Position numbers and translations under genes: made by a program. From contig NZ_CP121473.1 of NCBI RefSeq assembly GCF_033954455.1, forward strand, positions 2,714,501 through 2,778,500: a DNA stretch of 64,000 nt, written 5' to 3'. The notes under the pieces are model-generated. The model was not told where the DNA came from. It did no database searches and saw nothing but the letters and a program-made list of their open reading frames with translations. Numbering within the stretch: the stretch's first letter is position 1; every line of letters starts with the position of its first letter. Of this stretch, positions 53,187 to 61,461 are shown piece by piece. This DNA is from Thiorhodovibrio litoralis. GTDB taxonomy: Bacteria; Pseudomonadota; Gammaproteobacteria; Chromatiales; Chromatiaceae.

Positions 53187-53873
53187 CTAAAGTTGACGGC
53201 GATGGCGTTGGGCTCGGATCATAAAGTAGCCAATCCAAACAAAAAAAGCCGATGCGATCACATCGCTGAGAAAATGCCCGCCGCTCGCGATGCGGATAAA
53301 TCCAATGGCTAAGGCATAGCCGAGTGCGAGCGCGAACCAAATGCTGCGCGCCGAGGCAAGCTCGGCCGCGACCACGACAATAAAAAATGCTGCGGCCGCG
53401 TGCCCGGAACTGAAAGAGCCGCCTTGTTCGGGAGAGGGGATAAAGGCCGGCGTGAAAATCTGGCTCCCGCCGAAATCGGTCAGATTGATCGGCCGTGCGC
53501 GCCCGAGGTTCTCCTTTAAGCCTTGATTGACTAATAAGCCTGGCACCAGCACTAGGAGCGCGATCAGCAATGCGAGCTGGCGCCCGCTTGGCCCCTGTCG
53601 GCTGCGGCCCTTGCTTGCCCGCCTGCGTCCGCGCCACCAAGCGGCGATCAAGCCAATGACCACCGCCACTAGCACCACGTCGAGCGAGTAATACAGCAGT
53701 CGTTCCCACCAGAGCCCATTGATCCAAAAGCCGGCTTTCGAGTCAAAAAAAACACTCGAGACAGCAACATCGAGTTGCGGAAAGGCCAGGAAAATATCCG
53801 CAAAGGCAAAGAAGGCGATCCAAAGCCAGAGCGGAGCGCCGAGCAGACGCTGTTGCTGTCTGTTACTGATCAC
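53187..53873 (-). CDS. PAP2-family membrane phosphatase
   Basis: A 228-residue membrane protein with about six helices. The phosphatase motifs are KENLGRARP (motif 1), SFSSGHAAAAFF (motif 2) and RIASGGHFLSDVIAS (motif 3, His and Asp). It is of the lipid A / undecaprenyl-pyrophosphate phosphatase type. The setting among polysaccharide genes favours a role in lipid-carrier or lipid A dephosphorylation. Confidence 0.9.
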   Translation of the reverse strand: MISNRQQQRLLGAPLWLWIAFFAFADIFLAFPQLDVAVSSVFFDSKAGFWINGLWWERLLYYSLDVVLVAVVIGLIAAWWRGRRRASKGRSRQGPSGRQLALLIALLVLVPGLLVNQGLKENLGRARPINLTDFGGSQIFTPAFIPSPEQGGSFSSGHAAAAFFIVVVAAELASARSIWFALALGYALAIGFIRIASGGHFLSDVIASAFFVWIGYFMIRAQRHRRQL

Positions 53874-53923
53874 AGCTTAGCTTTCAGTTTCGGGTCGGAA
53901 TCCCTAGTCGATTGGGTGTGGCA

Positions 53924-54076
53924 TCAAAACAGGGTGTAAATGAAAGGCGCTACCGCCGAGCCTTGCGCAAGCACGATGAGCGCGCCAAGCAGCAGCATGA
54001 CGATGATAATGGGTGCCAGCCAGTACTTCTTGCGCTCGCGCATGAAGCCCCACAGGTCTTTAAGCAAGTCGAGCAT
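53924..54076 (-). CDS. DUF5989 small membrane protein
   Basis: A 50-residue protein, easily missed. It reads MLDLLKDLWGFMRERKKYW, then one helix LAPIIIVMLLLGALIVLAQG and SAVAPFIYTLF, the exact layout of DUF5989. These tiny proteins accompany SxtJ and carbamoyltransferases in polysaccharide and natural-product clusters; their role is unknown. Its ATG overlaps the SxtJ stop by one base. Confidence 0.85.
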   Translation of the reverse strand: MLDLLKDLWGFMRERKKYWLAPIIIVMLLLGALIVLAQGSAVAPFIYTLF

Positions 54077-54480
54077 TAGTAAGGTTTCTCCAGAGAATCA
54101 ATGGATGCGGGTGTGCTGGGACAGCGGTAGCTGGCCGCGCGCGGATCGCGGCGGCGCTGCATCGGGTCCTTTGCGAACACGCGCATCAGCAAACCTGCGG
54201 GGACGAATATGACGAAGTAGACCAGCCCAAGAATCAGCGGTGAGGTGATGCGGTTGAGCAACAGCCCGAAATGCATCCAGCCGCGATAGACTGGCCGCAG
54301 ACTGCGCGGTGCGATCAGTCCCCACAGGGACAGCACGGCGGCGATGATCCAGGGCCACAGCGGCCAGCCGTGACCAATGAGCCAGGGCAGAATCAGCCCG
54401 AAGAGCACGGCAACGATGGCGCTGGTGGTCAGCGCAAACTGGCGCAGACCGCGCGCGTCCAGCTCAGGAATCGAATGCAT
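54076..54480 (-). CDS. SxtJ-family membrane protein
   Basis: A 134-residue protein with three hydrophobic segments (LTTSAIVAVLFGLILPWLIG, WPWIIAAVLSLWGLIAP, and LGLVYFVIFVPAGLLMRVF). The last reads like SxtJ, a small partner of TobZ-type carbamoyltransferases. The C-terminal tail (DPMQRRRDPRAASYRCPS) is positively charged. It lies 14 bases after the carbamoyltransferase stop and overlaps the DUF5989 start. Confidence 0.8.
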   Translation of the reverse strand: MHSIPELDARGLRQFALTTSAIVAVLFGLILPWLIGHGWPLWPWIIAAVLSLWGLIAPRSLRPVYRGWMHFGLLLNRITSPLILGLVYFVIFVPAGLLMRVFAKDPMQRRRDPRAASYRCPSTPASIDSLEKPY

Positions 54481-54494
54481 GGTAACGGCTCCCG

Positions 54495-56366
54495 TCAGTC
54501 CAGTTCGAATTCCTGCTGCCAGGCATCATCGCGCGCGGGTGCGGGCTGTTGCGACTTGGCGAGCAGGCAGTTTTCCAGCACCAGATAATCCATCTCGGTG
54601 CGCATGAAGCAACGATAGGCATCGGCCGGGGAGCCGACAATTGGCTCACCGCGCACATTAAAAGACGTATTGACCAGCAAGGGCACGCCTGTGCGCGCGG
54701 CAAAGGCTTCGATCAGCTGATGGAACCTGGGGTTGGTCTCACGCTGCACCGTCTGGATGCGCGCGGAATAGTCGACATGGGTGACGGCCGGCACCTGCGA
54801 GCGCGCGATCTTGAGCTTGTCGATACCAAACAGCGCCTGCTCGGTCTCGCTCATGGTAATGCGCTTATCGGCCGTTACCGGCGCGACCATCAGCATGTAG
54901 GGGCTTTCGCTGTCATGCTCGAACCACTCGCCGACCTTCTCGGCGAGCACCGCCGGGGCAAAGGGGCGGAAGGACTCGCGATACTTGATTTTCAGATTCA
55001 TCACCGACTGCATTGTCGGGTTGCGCGGATCGCCGATGATCGAGCGGCCGCCGAGCGCACGCGGGCCGAACTCCATGCGTCCCTGAAACCAGCCGAGGAT
55101 TTTCCCGTCGGCGAGCAGGGCTGCCAGGCGTGGCATCAAAACATCGTCATCGAGGCGTTCATAGGGTGCGTCGCAGTCACGCAAAAAGGCCTCGATCTCG
55201 GCATTGCTGAAGCGCGGCCCCAGATAGGCTCCCTGCATGCGGTCTTGGACAGCGCCAGTATCGGCTACATCGCGACGGTCCGTCCCCCGCGGCTGATCCA
55301 GATACTGATGCCAAACCGCCAGCGCCGCGCCCAATGCGCCGCCGGCATCGCCCGCAGCGGGCTGAATCCAGATGGCCGCAAAGGGTCCTTCGCGCTGCAG
55401 TCGCCCATTGGCAACACAGTTCAGCGCCACGCCACCAGCCAGGCACAGTTGGTCTGTTTTTAATTCCCTGTGCAGGGTGTCGGCGAGACGCAGCACGACC
55501 TCCTCAGTCACCACCTGCACAGAAGCGGCTAAGTCCATCTCGCGTTGTGTTACCGGCGACTCGGGCTTGCGCGGCGGGCCGCCGAACAGTCGCGCGAAGC
55601 GGCGGTTGGTCATGGTCAAGCCGTTGGCGTAATTGAAATAGCGCATGTCCATGCGAAAGCTGCCATCGTCCTTGATGTCGATCAGATGATCGCGGATCAA
55701 GTCCGCATAACGGGGCTGGCCATAGGGCGCGAGACCCATCAACTTATACTCGCCGGAATTGACCTTAAAGCCGGCAAAATACGTGAAGGCCGAATACAGC
55801 AGCCCGAGCGAATGCGGGAAGCGGATCTCCCACTGCGGCGTCAGCCGGTTGCTCTCGCCGAGCCAGACCGTGGTGGTGGCCCACTCGCCGACGCCGTCCA
55901 GGCATAGTACCGCGGCGTGCTCGAATGGGCTCGGAAAGAAGGCCGAAGCCGCATGCGCCTGATGGTGCTCGGTAAACAGCAGCGGCGGCAGTTGCTCTCG
56001 GGTGCAGTCCCCGAGCGCGGCCAACTCGCGCTTGAGCAGGTCCTTGAGAAACAGCTTCTCCTTCAGCCATACCGGCATCGCGGTGATAAAGGAGCGCAGC
56101 CCGCGCGGAGCATAGGCGAGATAGGTCTCGAGCAGGCGCTCGAACTTCACTAGGGGCTTGTCGTAGAAAACCACCTGGTCAAGTTCGGCGAGAGCGATGC
56201 CGGCTTCATCCAGGCAATAGCGGACGGCATCGCTCGGGAAGGCGGCATCGTGCTTCTTGCGCGAGAAGCGCTCCTGCTGCGCCGCGGCCAGCACCATGCC
56301 ATCCCGCACCAGAGCAGCGGCACTGTCGTGATAATATGCAGAAATACCAAGAATATTGACGGGCAT
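54495..56366 (-). CDS. TobZ/NodU-type O-carbamoyltransferase
   Basis: A 623-residue enzyme that moves a carbamoyl group from carbamoyl phosphate to a hydroxyl. The N-terminal Kae1-like domain starts ILGISAYYHDSAAALVRDG, with metal-site HHQAHAASAFFPSPF and LCLDGVGEWATT, LAGGVALNCVANGRL. The C-terminal YrdC-like part has GRMEFGPRALGGRSIIGDPR and PLLVNTSFNVRGEPIV. With SxtJ and DUF5989 it forms a conserved trio. In this polysaccharide region it probably carbamoylates a sugar. Confidence 0.92.
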   Translation of the reverse strand: MPVNILGISAYYHDSAAALVRDGMVLAAAQQERFSRKKHDAAFPSDAVRYCLDEAGIALAELDQVVFYDKPLVKFERLLETYLAYAPRGLRSFITAMPVWLKEKLFLKDLLKRELAALGDCTREQLPPLLFTEHHQAHAASAFFPSPFEHAAVLCLDGVGEWATTTVWLGESNRLTPQWEIRFPHSLGLLYSAFTYFAGFKVNSGEYKLMGLAPYGQPRYADLIRDHLIDIKDDGSFRMDMRYFNYANGLTMTNRRFARLFGGPPRKPESPVTQREMDLAASVQVVTEEVVLRLADTLHRELKTDQLCLAGGVALNCVANGRLQREGPFAAIWIQPAAGDAGGALGAALAVWHQYLDQPRGTDRRDVADTGAVQDRMQGAYLGPRFSNAEIEAFLRDCDAPYERLDDDVLMPRLAALLADGKILGWFQGRMEFGPRALGGRSIIGDPRNPTMQSVMNLKIKYRESFRPFAPAVLAEKVGEWFEHDSESPYMLMVAPVTADKRITMSETEQALFGIDKLKIARSQVPAVTHVDYSARIQTVQRETNPRFHQLIEAFAARTGVPLLVNTSFNVRGEPIVGSPADAYRCFMRTEMDYLVLENCLLAKSQQPAPARDDAWQQEFELD

Positions 56367-56537
56367 GAGTGGCGTGCAGGGGTTCTTAGCGTCGGGTGCG
56401 GGTTAAACACGGCAGTATAACCAAGATCGGCTCGGTTGATGCGAGCATGCAGCCCGCTAGGGACAAAGTGCGGTGCCAGGTGCAGTGAGCCGAGTTCAGA
56501 ATCAACCGGCCGCAACTATGAGGTTTGAGAACAACCG

Positions 56538-57635
56538 ATGTCGAGCAAAATGCGACGCGCTTCGCTGGTCGTTCTGTGGCTAATTTTTGTGTTCGTTCTG
56601 CTGCAGTTCGCGGGCTTCTTGTTTTACAGCCTGGATGTCAGCAAACCGGTCAGCGGCTATGGTTATCCCGCCGGGCTCGAGCAGCCTCATCCAACGCTCG
56701 GCTACCACTATCAGCCCAACTTCTCAGGCTTTTTCAAAGGCAGCGCTTACCAACACATCCCGATTCGCACCAATGCGCAAGGATTTCGCGATCGCGATTT
56801 CGCGCCGCTGCCTAACGAAGGGGTGCGTGTCGCCGTGCTTGGTGACTCGGTTGTGTTCGGCTCCGGGGTCGCTGCGGAGGAACGCTTTACCGAGTGCCTC
56901 AACCAGATGGAATCGCCCGCTGGGCAGCAGGCGCGCTTCCTTAATCTGGGTGTTCATGCCTATAGCTTCGGGCACTACCTGACCTTGGCGCAAGAGGACT
57001 TCTTGGGTGCGGACCCGGACGCGGTGTTGCTCGGCATTACGTTGAATGATTTCGCACCAATGGACGGCGTGGGACCGGCGCGGCGGATGCGTCGCCATGC
57101 CGAGGAGCTTCACAAACCGACCTGGATCGCCCGGGTGCAGGAGCGGCTGGGGCGAACCTATGCGGCGCGCTTCCTCGATGAGATCGACACCCGCCTGCGT
57201 TACGCCTTGCTCAATTCCAATGAGCGTGAGGAATATCATACGGAATGGATGCGCACTGTGGTCGACGCATGGAAGCAGGATGCCAATCGCTCCCGCTTCA
57301 CGGCGCGGCTTGATGACTTTAGCGCACTCGCCAAGGAGCAGTCCCTGCCCCTGGCCTTTGTCCTCTTCCCTGAGTTGAATGACCTGCGCGATCCGGAGAC
57401 CTTCGATAGCCCGCGCCAGCAGGTGCGCGACATTCTCGACGCCAGAGGCTTGCCTTACTGCGATCCCTACGATGACTTCGCCCAAGCTGCGCAACTCGAT
57501 GCGCTCTTTCTCGCCCACGACAGTGTGCATTACACACCCGCCGGTCACCAGTTGCTTTGTCAGGCAATCGAACGTTGCCTGACATCGGGAGCGTTACAGG
57601 AATTCCCGCAGACGACTTCCATTGCCATCCGCTGA
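56538..57635 (+). CDS. SGNH/GDSL hydrolase, membrane-anchored
   Basis: A 365-residue protein: an N-terminal helix (LVVLWLIFVFVLLQFAGFLF), then an extracytoplasmic SGNH hydrolase. Block I is VAVLGDSVVFGSGVAAEE (nucleophile Ser), NLGVHAYSFGHY (Gly) and LLGITLNDF (Asn), and the C-terminal block is HDSVHYTPAGHQLLCQAI with the Asp-His pair. Such enzymes remove or move O-acetyl groups on sugars. It is divergent from the carbamoyltransferase gene and overlaps the O-antigen ligase gene by 42 bases at its end. Confidence 0.85.
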   Translation: MSSKMRRASLVVLWLIFVFVLLQFAGFLFYSLDVSKPVSGYGYPAGLEQPHPTLGYHYQPNFSGFFKGSAYQHIPIRTNAQGFRDRDFAPLPNEGVRVAVLGDSVVFGSGVAAEERFTECLNQMESPAGQQARFLNLGVHAYSFGHYLTLAQEDFLGADPDAVLLGITLNDFAPMDGVGPARRMRRHAEELHKPTWIARVQERLGRTYAARFLDEIDTRLRYALLNSNEREEYHTEWMRTVVDAWKQDANRSRFTARLDDFSALAKEQSLPLAFVLFPELNDLRDPETFDSPRQQVRDILDARGLPYCDPYDDFAQAAQLDALFLAHDSVHYTPAGHQLLCQAIERCLTSGALQEFPQTTSIAIR

Positions 57636-58883
57636 CGTTGTCGCCAGGGCAAAAAACACCATCGCCAGGTAAAAGACAAAAGCTGACATGAAGTGCGCGT
57701 AAAGCTCGAGCGTGGCACTCAGCGGGAAGGCCGCCAGAATTAATGCAATGCCCCAAGGTACCGCGTCGTACGCTTGACGTCGTAGCAGCCAAATGACCAT
57801 GCCGATGACTAACAAGTGGAAGATTGCAAAACCGATGACACCGATGGTTCCGGTTTCGGCAGCAACCTCAAGCAGGAACAGATGCGGCTGGCCGCGGGTG
57901 AGCTCGTCCTCGGGAGCGTAATCCGGGTAAGAGTGTTTATAACTCTTGACGCCAATTCCGTTGATGGGGTTAGCTTCGTACATGCGCATTGCCCCTACCC
58001 AATGTGGCAGTCGATCGCTAAGCGCGACATTGATTTGCGCATAATCACCGGAGAACAGACCGTCAACCTGCACAATCCGCTCTTTGAGCCAGTCGGTCTG
58101 CGCCACCGCTAGCGATGCGACGACCGCCATTACAGCGAGTGAAAGTGCCCCCCAGCGCAACGCCTTGCGCAGTCCCATGGCCCAGAGCACGACGGAATAG
58201 GACAGAATGGAGAGCAATAGGAGCACCCATGCGACACGGGTACCGCCGTAGAGGATGACGAGAAGGTAGGGAAAGAGTAGGAGCACCAGCGGCCTCTTCC
58301 AGGAGCCAAAGCGCAGCACGGCGTGAAAGAAAACCGGCGACATGATAGCGAGCACCAGAGTGACTCGTGTGCCCATCATGCCGGTAATGCGTTGTCCCTC
58401 AAAGGGCGCCTGACCAAAAAAGTTGACCCCAGTAATGAGCTGAAACACGGTGTCCGCAGTCCATAGCAGCAGGACAGCAAAAGCCCCGCCGAGCAACGCG
58501 CGTGCCCCCTCATGGCGGGCATAGGCGTGCATCCAAATGTAAGCGGCCAGTAAATACATCAGGTAACGGGCCGCGGCCACGGCTGATACGCCCAAAGATT
58601 CGCTATCGGGAATGGACAACAGCATCGGCAGCCACAGGCAGGCAAAAACGGCGCTGAACCACAAGAAACCCTTCTCGGTTGGCGATGGGCGCTGGCGAAC
58701 GAGGATGAAAAGGCCGCCCAATGCTAAGGCTGCGAAGAAAAAGCGAAATAATTCGCCGATCGAAAAGAATAGTAGCAGCAAGGTTACGGCAGCAATTGGC
58801 CACAAGGTCTCAAAACGCGATGGAACCGAATCCGATTGCGTCTCAAGCGGTTTTTTTATCATCGTGCGGAATGGCATTTTCAC
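57594..58883 (-). CDS. O-antigen ligase family membrane protein
   Basis: A 429-residue polytopic protein with about 11-12 helices. The Wzy/WaaL-type periplasmic loop lies at about 290-345 (SDRLPHWVGAMRMYEANPIN, then GIGVKSYKHSYPDYAP, with PHLFLLEVAAETGTIG), including the conserved Pro-H-N/H pattern where ligases read PHN. It would join O-antigen to lipid A core or polymerise repeat units; sequence does not separate these. It converges on the SGNH gene. Confidence 0.85.
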   Translation of the reverse strand: MKMPFRTMIKKPLETQSDSVPSRFETLWPIAAVTLLLLFFSIGELFRFFFAALALGGLFILVRQRPSPTEKGFLWFSAVFACLWLPMLLSIPDSESLGVSAVAAARYLMYLLAAYIWMHAYARHEGARALLGGAFAVLLLWTADTVFQLITGVNFFGQAPFEGQRITGMMGTRVTLVLAIMSPVFFHAVLRFGSWKRPLVLLLFPYLLVILYGGTRVAWVLLLLSILSYSVVLWAMGLRKALRWGALSLAVMAVVASLAVAQTDWLKERIVQVDGLFSGDYAQINVALSDRLPHWVGAMRMYEANPINGIGVKSYKHSYPDYAPEDELTRGQPHLFLLEVAAETGTIGVIGFAIFHLLVIGMVIWLLRRQAYDAVPWGIALILAAFPLSATLELYAHFMSAFVFYLAMVFFALATTSADGNGSRLREFL

Positions 58884-58993
58884 AGCGATTATTCGATCAT
58901 CCGCAGGGCAGAGTGGCAGACATCCGGTTCATCTGATCCTGAACGTAAAGGTAAGCCTCGGCTGGTGCGTCTCATCATCAAGGAGTCGCCACC

Positions 58994-60343
58994 TCAATGC
59001 GCCATCCCAAGCGTCTCGATCAGGCGTTCACAGAAATGACGCTTGGACGCATGGGAATAATCGTTGGGGTGTGCCCGTGATAACGCCTCGAAATAAAGAA
59101 AAGCGAGATACCGCCGAGTGATCTCGGGATCAGGGGGGGACTTGAGTGCCCGGCGCAACACATCGCTCAGCTGATCACGCGCTGTCACGAGATGCACTAA
59201 GCCCTCAAAACCGTATAACGCACGTCCAAGCACTACCACCGGCCGGTTGAAGATCATGGCTTCGACGCCGACCGTCGAATTGACGGTCACCACCGCCTCG
59301 GCAGCGGGCAACAAGGCTCTGATGTCGCCCCCATCAAGCCAAAGAACGTCCTGAAAGCGGCGAATCACAGGATCATAGTCGGTTTTGCGTCGATCCGCCG
59401 GGTGTAATTTAACAACCAGCCGGACCTCGGGGGCAACCAGAGAAAGTGCGTCCACCAAGCCCGCAATGATCTCATCGAGCCTGTTGCCATAGAGCGGAGA
59501 ATGCACGGTCAGTTGGCTGTCCTGGCGAACCTGAAGCGGAAATAGCACATAGCGACCCGGCAGTGGCGGTGGCGTCTTGGGGATCAGCCGGTTGATGCGG
59601 GGTCGCGGCTGACGCGTGCGCCAATCGATAAGCGCTTGCTCCAGGTAGGCGAGGGGCGAGGCGCGCAGCTCGCGTGGGCGCTGCGCCGCAGGTGTGAAGG
59701 CTTTGTCGCCACGATAATGCTGAAGCACGCCACCAAGGGTTGCATTCTCGCTCTCGGACCATTGAAGCGGCAGTATCTGTTCAAGACTTGTGTGGGCCGG
59801 ACCAAAGGAGGAGTCTGCGTTGACACCCTGCGGATCGATTTGCATGGTCCCGGGTAGGTAGCCATTCTCTCCATAGGCCACAGGGAGACCCTGGCGACTG
59901 GCAATCTGCGCGGCGAGGCTTGCGGCGAGTCCGGAGCCATTCCAGCAAAACAGACCATCAGGAGCTGTTCGGTCGAGAAAGTCCTGCAACGCGCCGAGCA
60001 GCGCGCGGTAATCAGCGCTCGCGCTCCTCACGGCTTCCCGATCACTCGGCAAGCGCAAGCCGGCGACAAGTGCCTCGCGGTCGATGTCAATGTCCGGCGC
60101 CGCTCGGCGGCTTTCTGCCTCGGGTGTCGATGCATTGGCCCAGATGCGATGCGGCCAGATGCGACTTGCCCAGAGACTGCGCTGGGGGGCCAGCGGATAG
60201 CCGCACTGGCGCAAGATGCTCCTTGGTTTTGGTCGCAGCGCAAAAAAAACCGGGCGAATGTCGGCAGGGAGCTCTGTGAGTGCGGCACACAGGTAAGGTG
60301 TCAAGCGCATCCCGGGATCGATGAAAGCGATGGTTTTGGGCAT
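58994..60343 (-). CDS. Capsule polysaccharide synthase (KpsC/KpsS-like)
   Basis: A 449-residue Capsule_synth-type protein. Distinctive are YVLFPLQVRQDSQLTVHSP, RLVVKLHPADRRKTDYDPVI, and AVVTVNSTVGVEAMIFNRPV VVLG, all typical of KpsS/KpsC-like Kdo or sugar transferases. No signal or membrane segment. Its start overlaps the stop of the GT4 gene by one base. The exact sugar is not predictable. Confidence 0.82.
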   Translation of the reverse strand: MPKTIAFIDPGMRLTPYLCAALTELPADIRPVFFALRPKPRSILRQCGYPLAPQRSLWASRIWPHRIWANASTPEAESRRAAPDIDIDREALVAGLRLPSDREAVRSASADYRALLGALQDFLDRTAPDGLFCWNGSGLAASLAAQIASRQGLPVAYGENGYLPGTMQIDPQGVNADSSFGPAHTSLEQILPLQWSESENATLGGVLQHYRGDKAFTPAAQRPRELRASPLAYLEQALIDWRTRQPRPRINRLIPKTPPPLPGRYVLFPLQVRQDSQLTVHSPLYGNRLDEIIAGLVDALSLVAPEVRLVVKLHPADRRKTDYDPVIRRFQDVLWLDGGDIRALLPAAEAVVTVNSTVGVEAMIFNRPVVVLGRALYGFEGLVHLVTARDQLSDVLRRALKSPPDPEITRRYLAFLYFEALSRAHPNDYSHASKRHFCERLIETLGMAH

Positions 60344-61461
60344 CAGTCAGCTCGCGGAGGCAGGCCTAGCTCGCGCAGGTAAGCATCGGTCGCTGCCTCG
60401 ATCTCGAACGGGCGAGCGGCGGTTTGCAAGTGCTCTCGCGGGAATGGCTGATCTAGGGTTTCCGCCATGGCCTGAGCGAGCGCCGCATGGTCCCCGACGG
60501 GGACCAGGGGGCCAAAGCGCCCCTGTGCGAGGATCTCACTGGGACCGCTCGGGCAATCGGTCGAAACAACCGGAGTGCCGAGCGCCAGTGTCTCGATGAG
60601 AACAAAGCCAAGTCCCTCCCAACGCGAGCTAAAGGCGAACAAGTTTGCGTGGGCCATGTATGCATAGGGATCGGGGACGAACCCGGGAAGCGCGAAGTCT
60701 TCCGCCACCCCCAAGGTTCTGGCAAGCTCAAGCAGCGGCTCGCGCGCACTGCCACGTCCAAGAATCATCAGGCGGCAGGGGCGCTCCTTGCGCAGACAAG
60801 CGAAGGCGCGCACCAGGGTCGGAAAATCCTTGCGCCCGCAAAGTTCGCCAGCGCTCAGAATAAGGGGTATGTCCCGCGTTGCGAACCAGGGGTGCTCCGG
60901 TTGCGCCAGTTGCGCATGAAACAAGCGGGCAGGGACAACCGGAGAAGGCACAACCGCAATCTGCTCTCGCGCCAACCCGGTGAAGCGCGCCATATCCTCG
61001 GCAGCGCCCTCGCTCACGGTGATGACTTTGTCAGCGAAAGGATAAAGCCGACCGATCGAGTTGCGCTGAATCCAGCGCTCGAGCGCGCCGCGGGAAGCCA
61101 GATCGACCGACAGGGTGGTGCCGGACCTGAACACCAGGCGGGTGGGCACCCGGGCAAGAAAACGCGCCAGCAGCGCGGTGCGATTGACCCGATCCTTGTC
61201 GGATAGCATCACAGCGGGTCGTGCGCGGCGCAGGTAGCGGACAACCGCCGGCAAACAGGCATAGGTGTGTCGTGAGCCGAGATCGATGATCTCAACGCCC
61301 GGCGGCAGTGGGTCCAGGTCGGGGCCGTGGCGACGGACCTTGAGCAGGTCGACCCGGAAGCCGCGCCGGGCAAAGGCGGGAACCAGATGCCTGGCCAGCC
61401 GATCAACGCCGCTGTGCCCGGAGGTCGAGAAAAAACAGGCGATGCGCCTTGCGTCGGTCAT
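60343..61461 (-). CDS. GT4-family glycosyltransferase
   Basis: A 372-residue GT-B glycosyltransferase. The C-terminal donor-binding part has LILSAGELCGRKDFPTLVRA, CRLMILGRGSAREPLLELAR, LFAFSSRWEGLGFVLIETLA (acidic E-x7-E) and STDCPSGPSEIL. The N-terminal half begins IACFFSTSGHSGVDRLARHL. The linkage and donor are unknown. It overlaps asnB by four bases and the capsule gene by one, a three-gene operon. Confidence 0.9.
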   Translation of the reverse strand: MTDARRIACFFSTSGHSGVDRLARHLVPAFARRGFRVDLLKVRRHGPDLDPLPPGVEIIDLGSRHTYACLPAVVRYLRRARPAVMLSDKDRVNRTALLARFLARVPTRLVFRSGTTLSVDLASRGALERWIQRNSIGRLYPFADKVITVSEGAAEDMARFTGLAREQIAVVPSPVVPARLFHAQLAQPEHPWFATRDIPLILSAGELCGRKDFPTLVRAFACLRKERPCRLMILGRGSAREPLLELARTLGVAEDFALPGFVPDPYAYMAHANLFAFSSRWEGLGFVLIETLALGTPVVSTDCPSGPSEILAQGRFGPLVPVGDHAALAQAMAETLDQPFPREHLQTAARPFEIEAATDAYLRELGLPPRAD

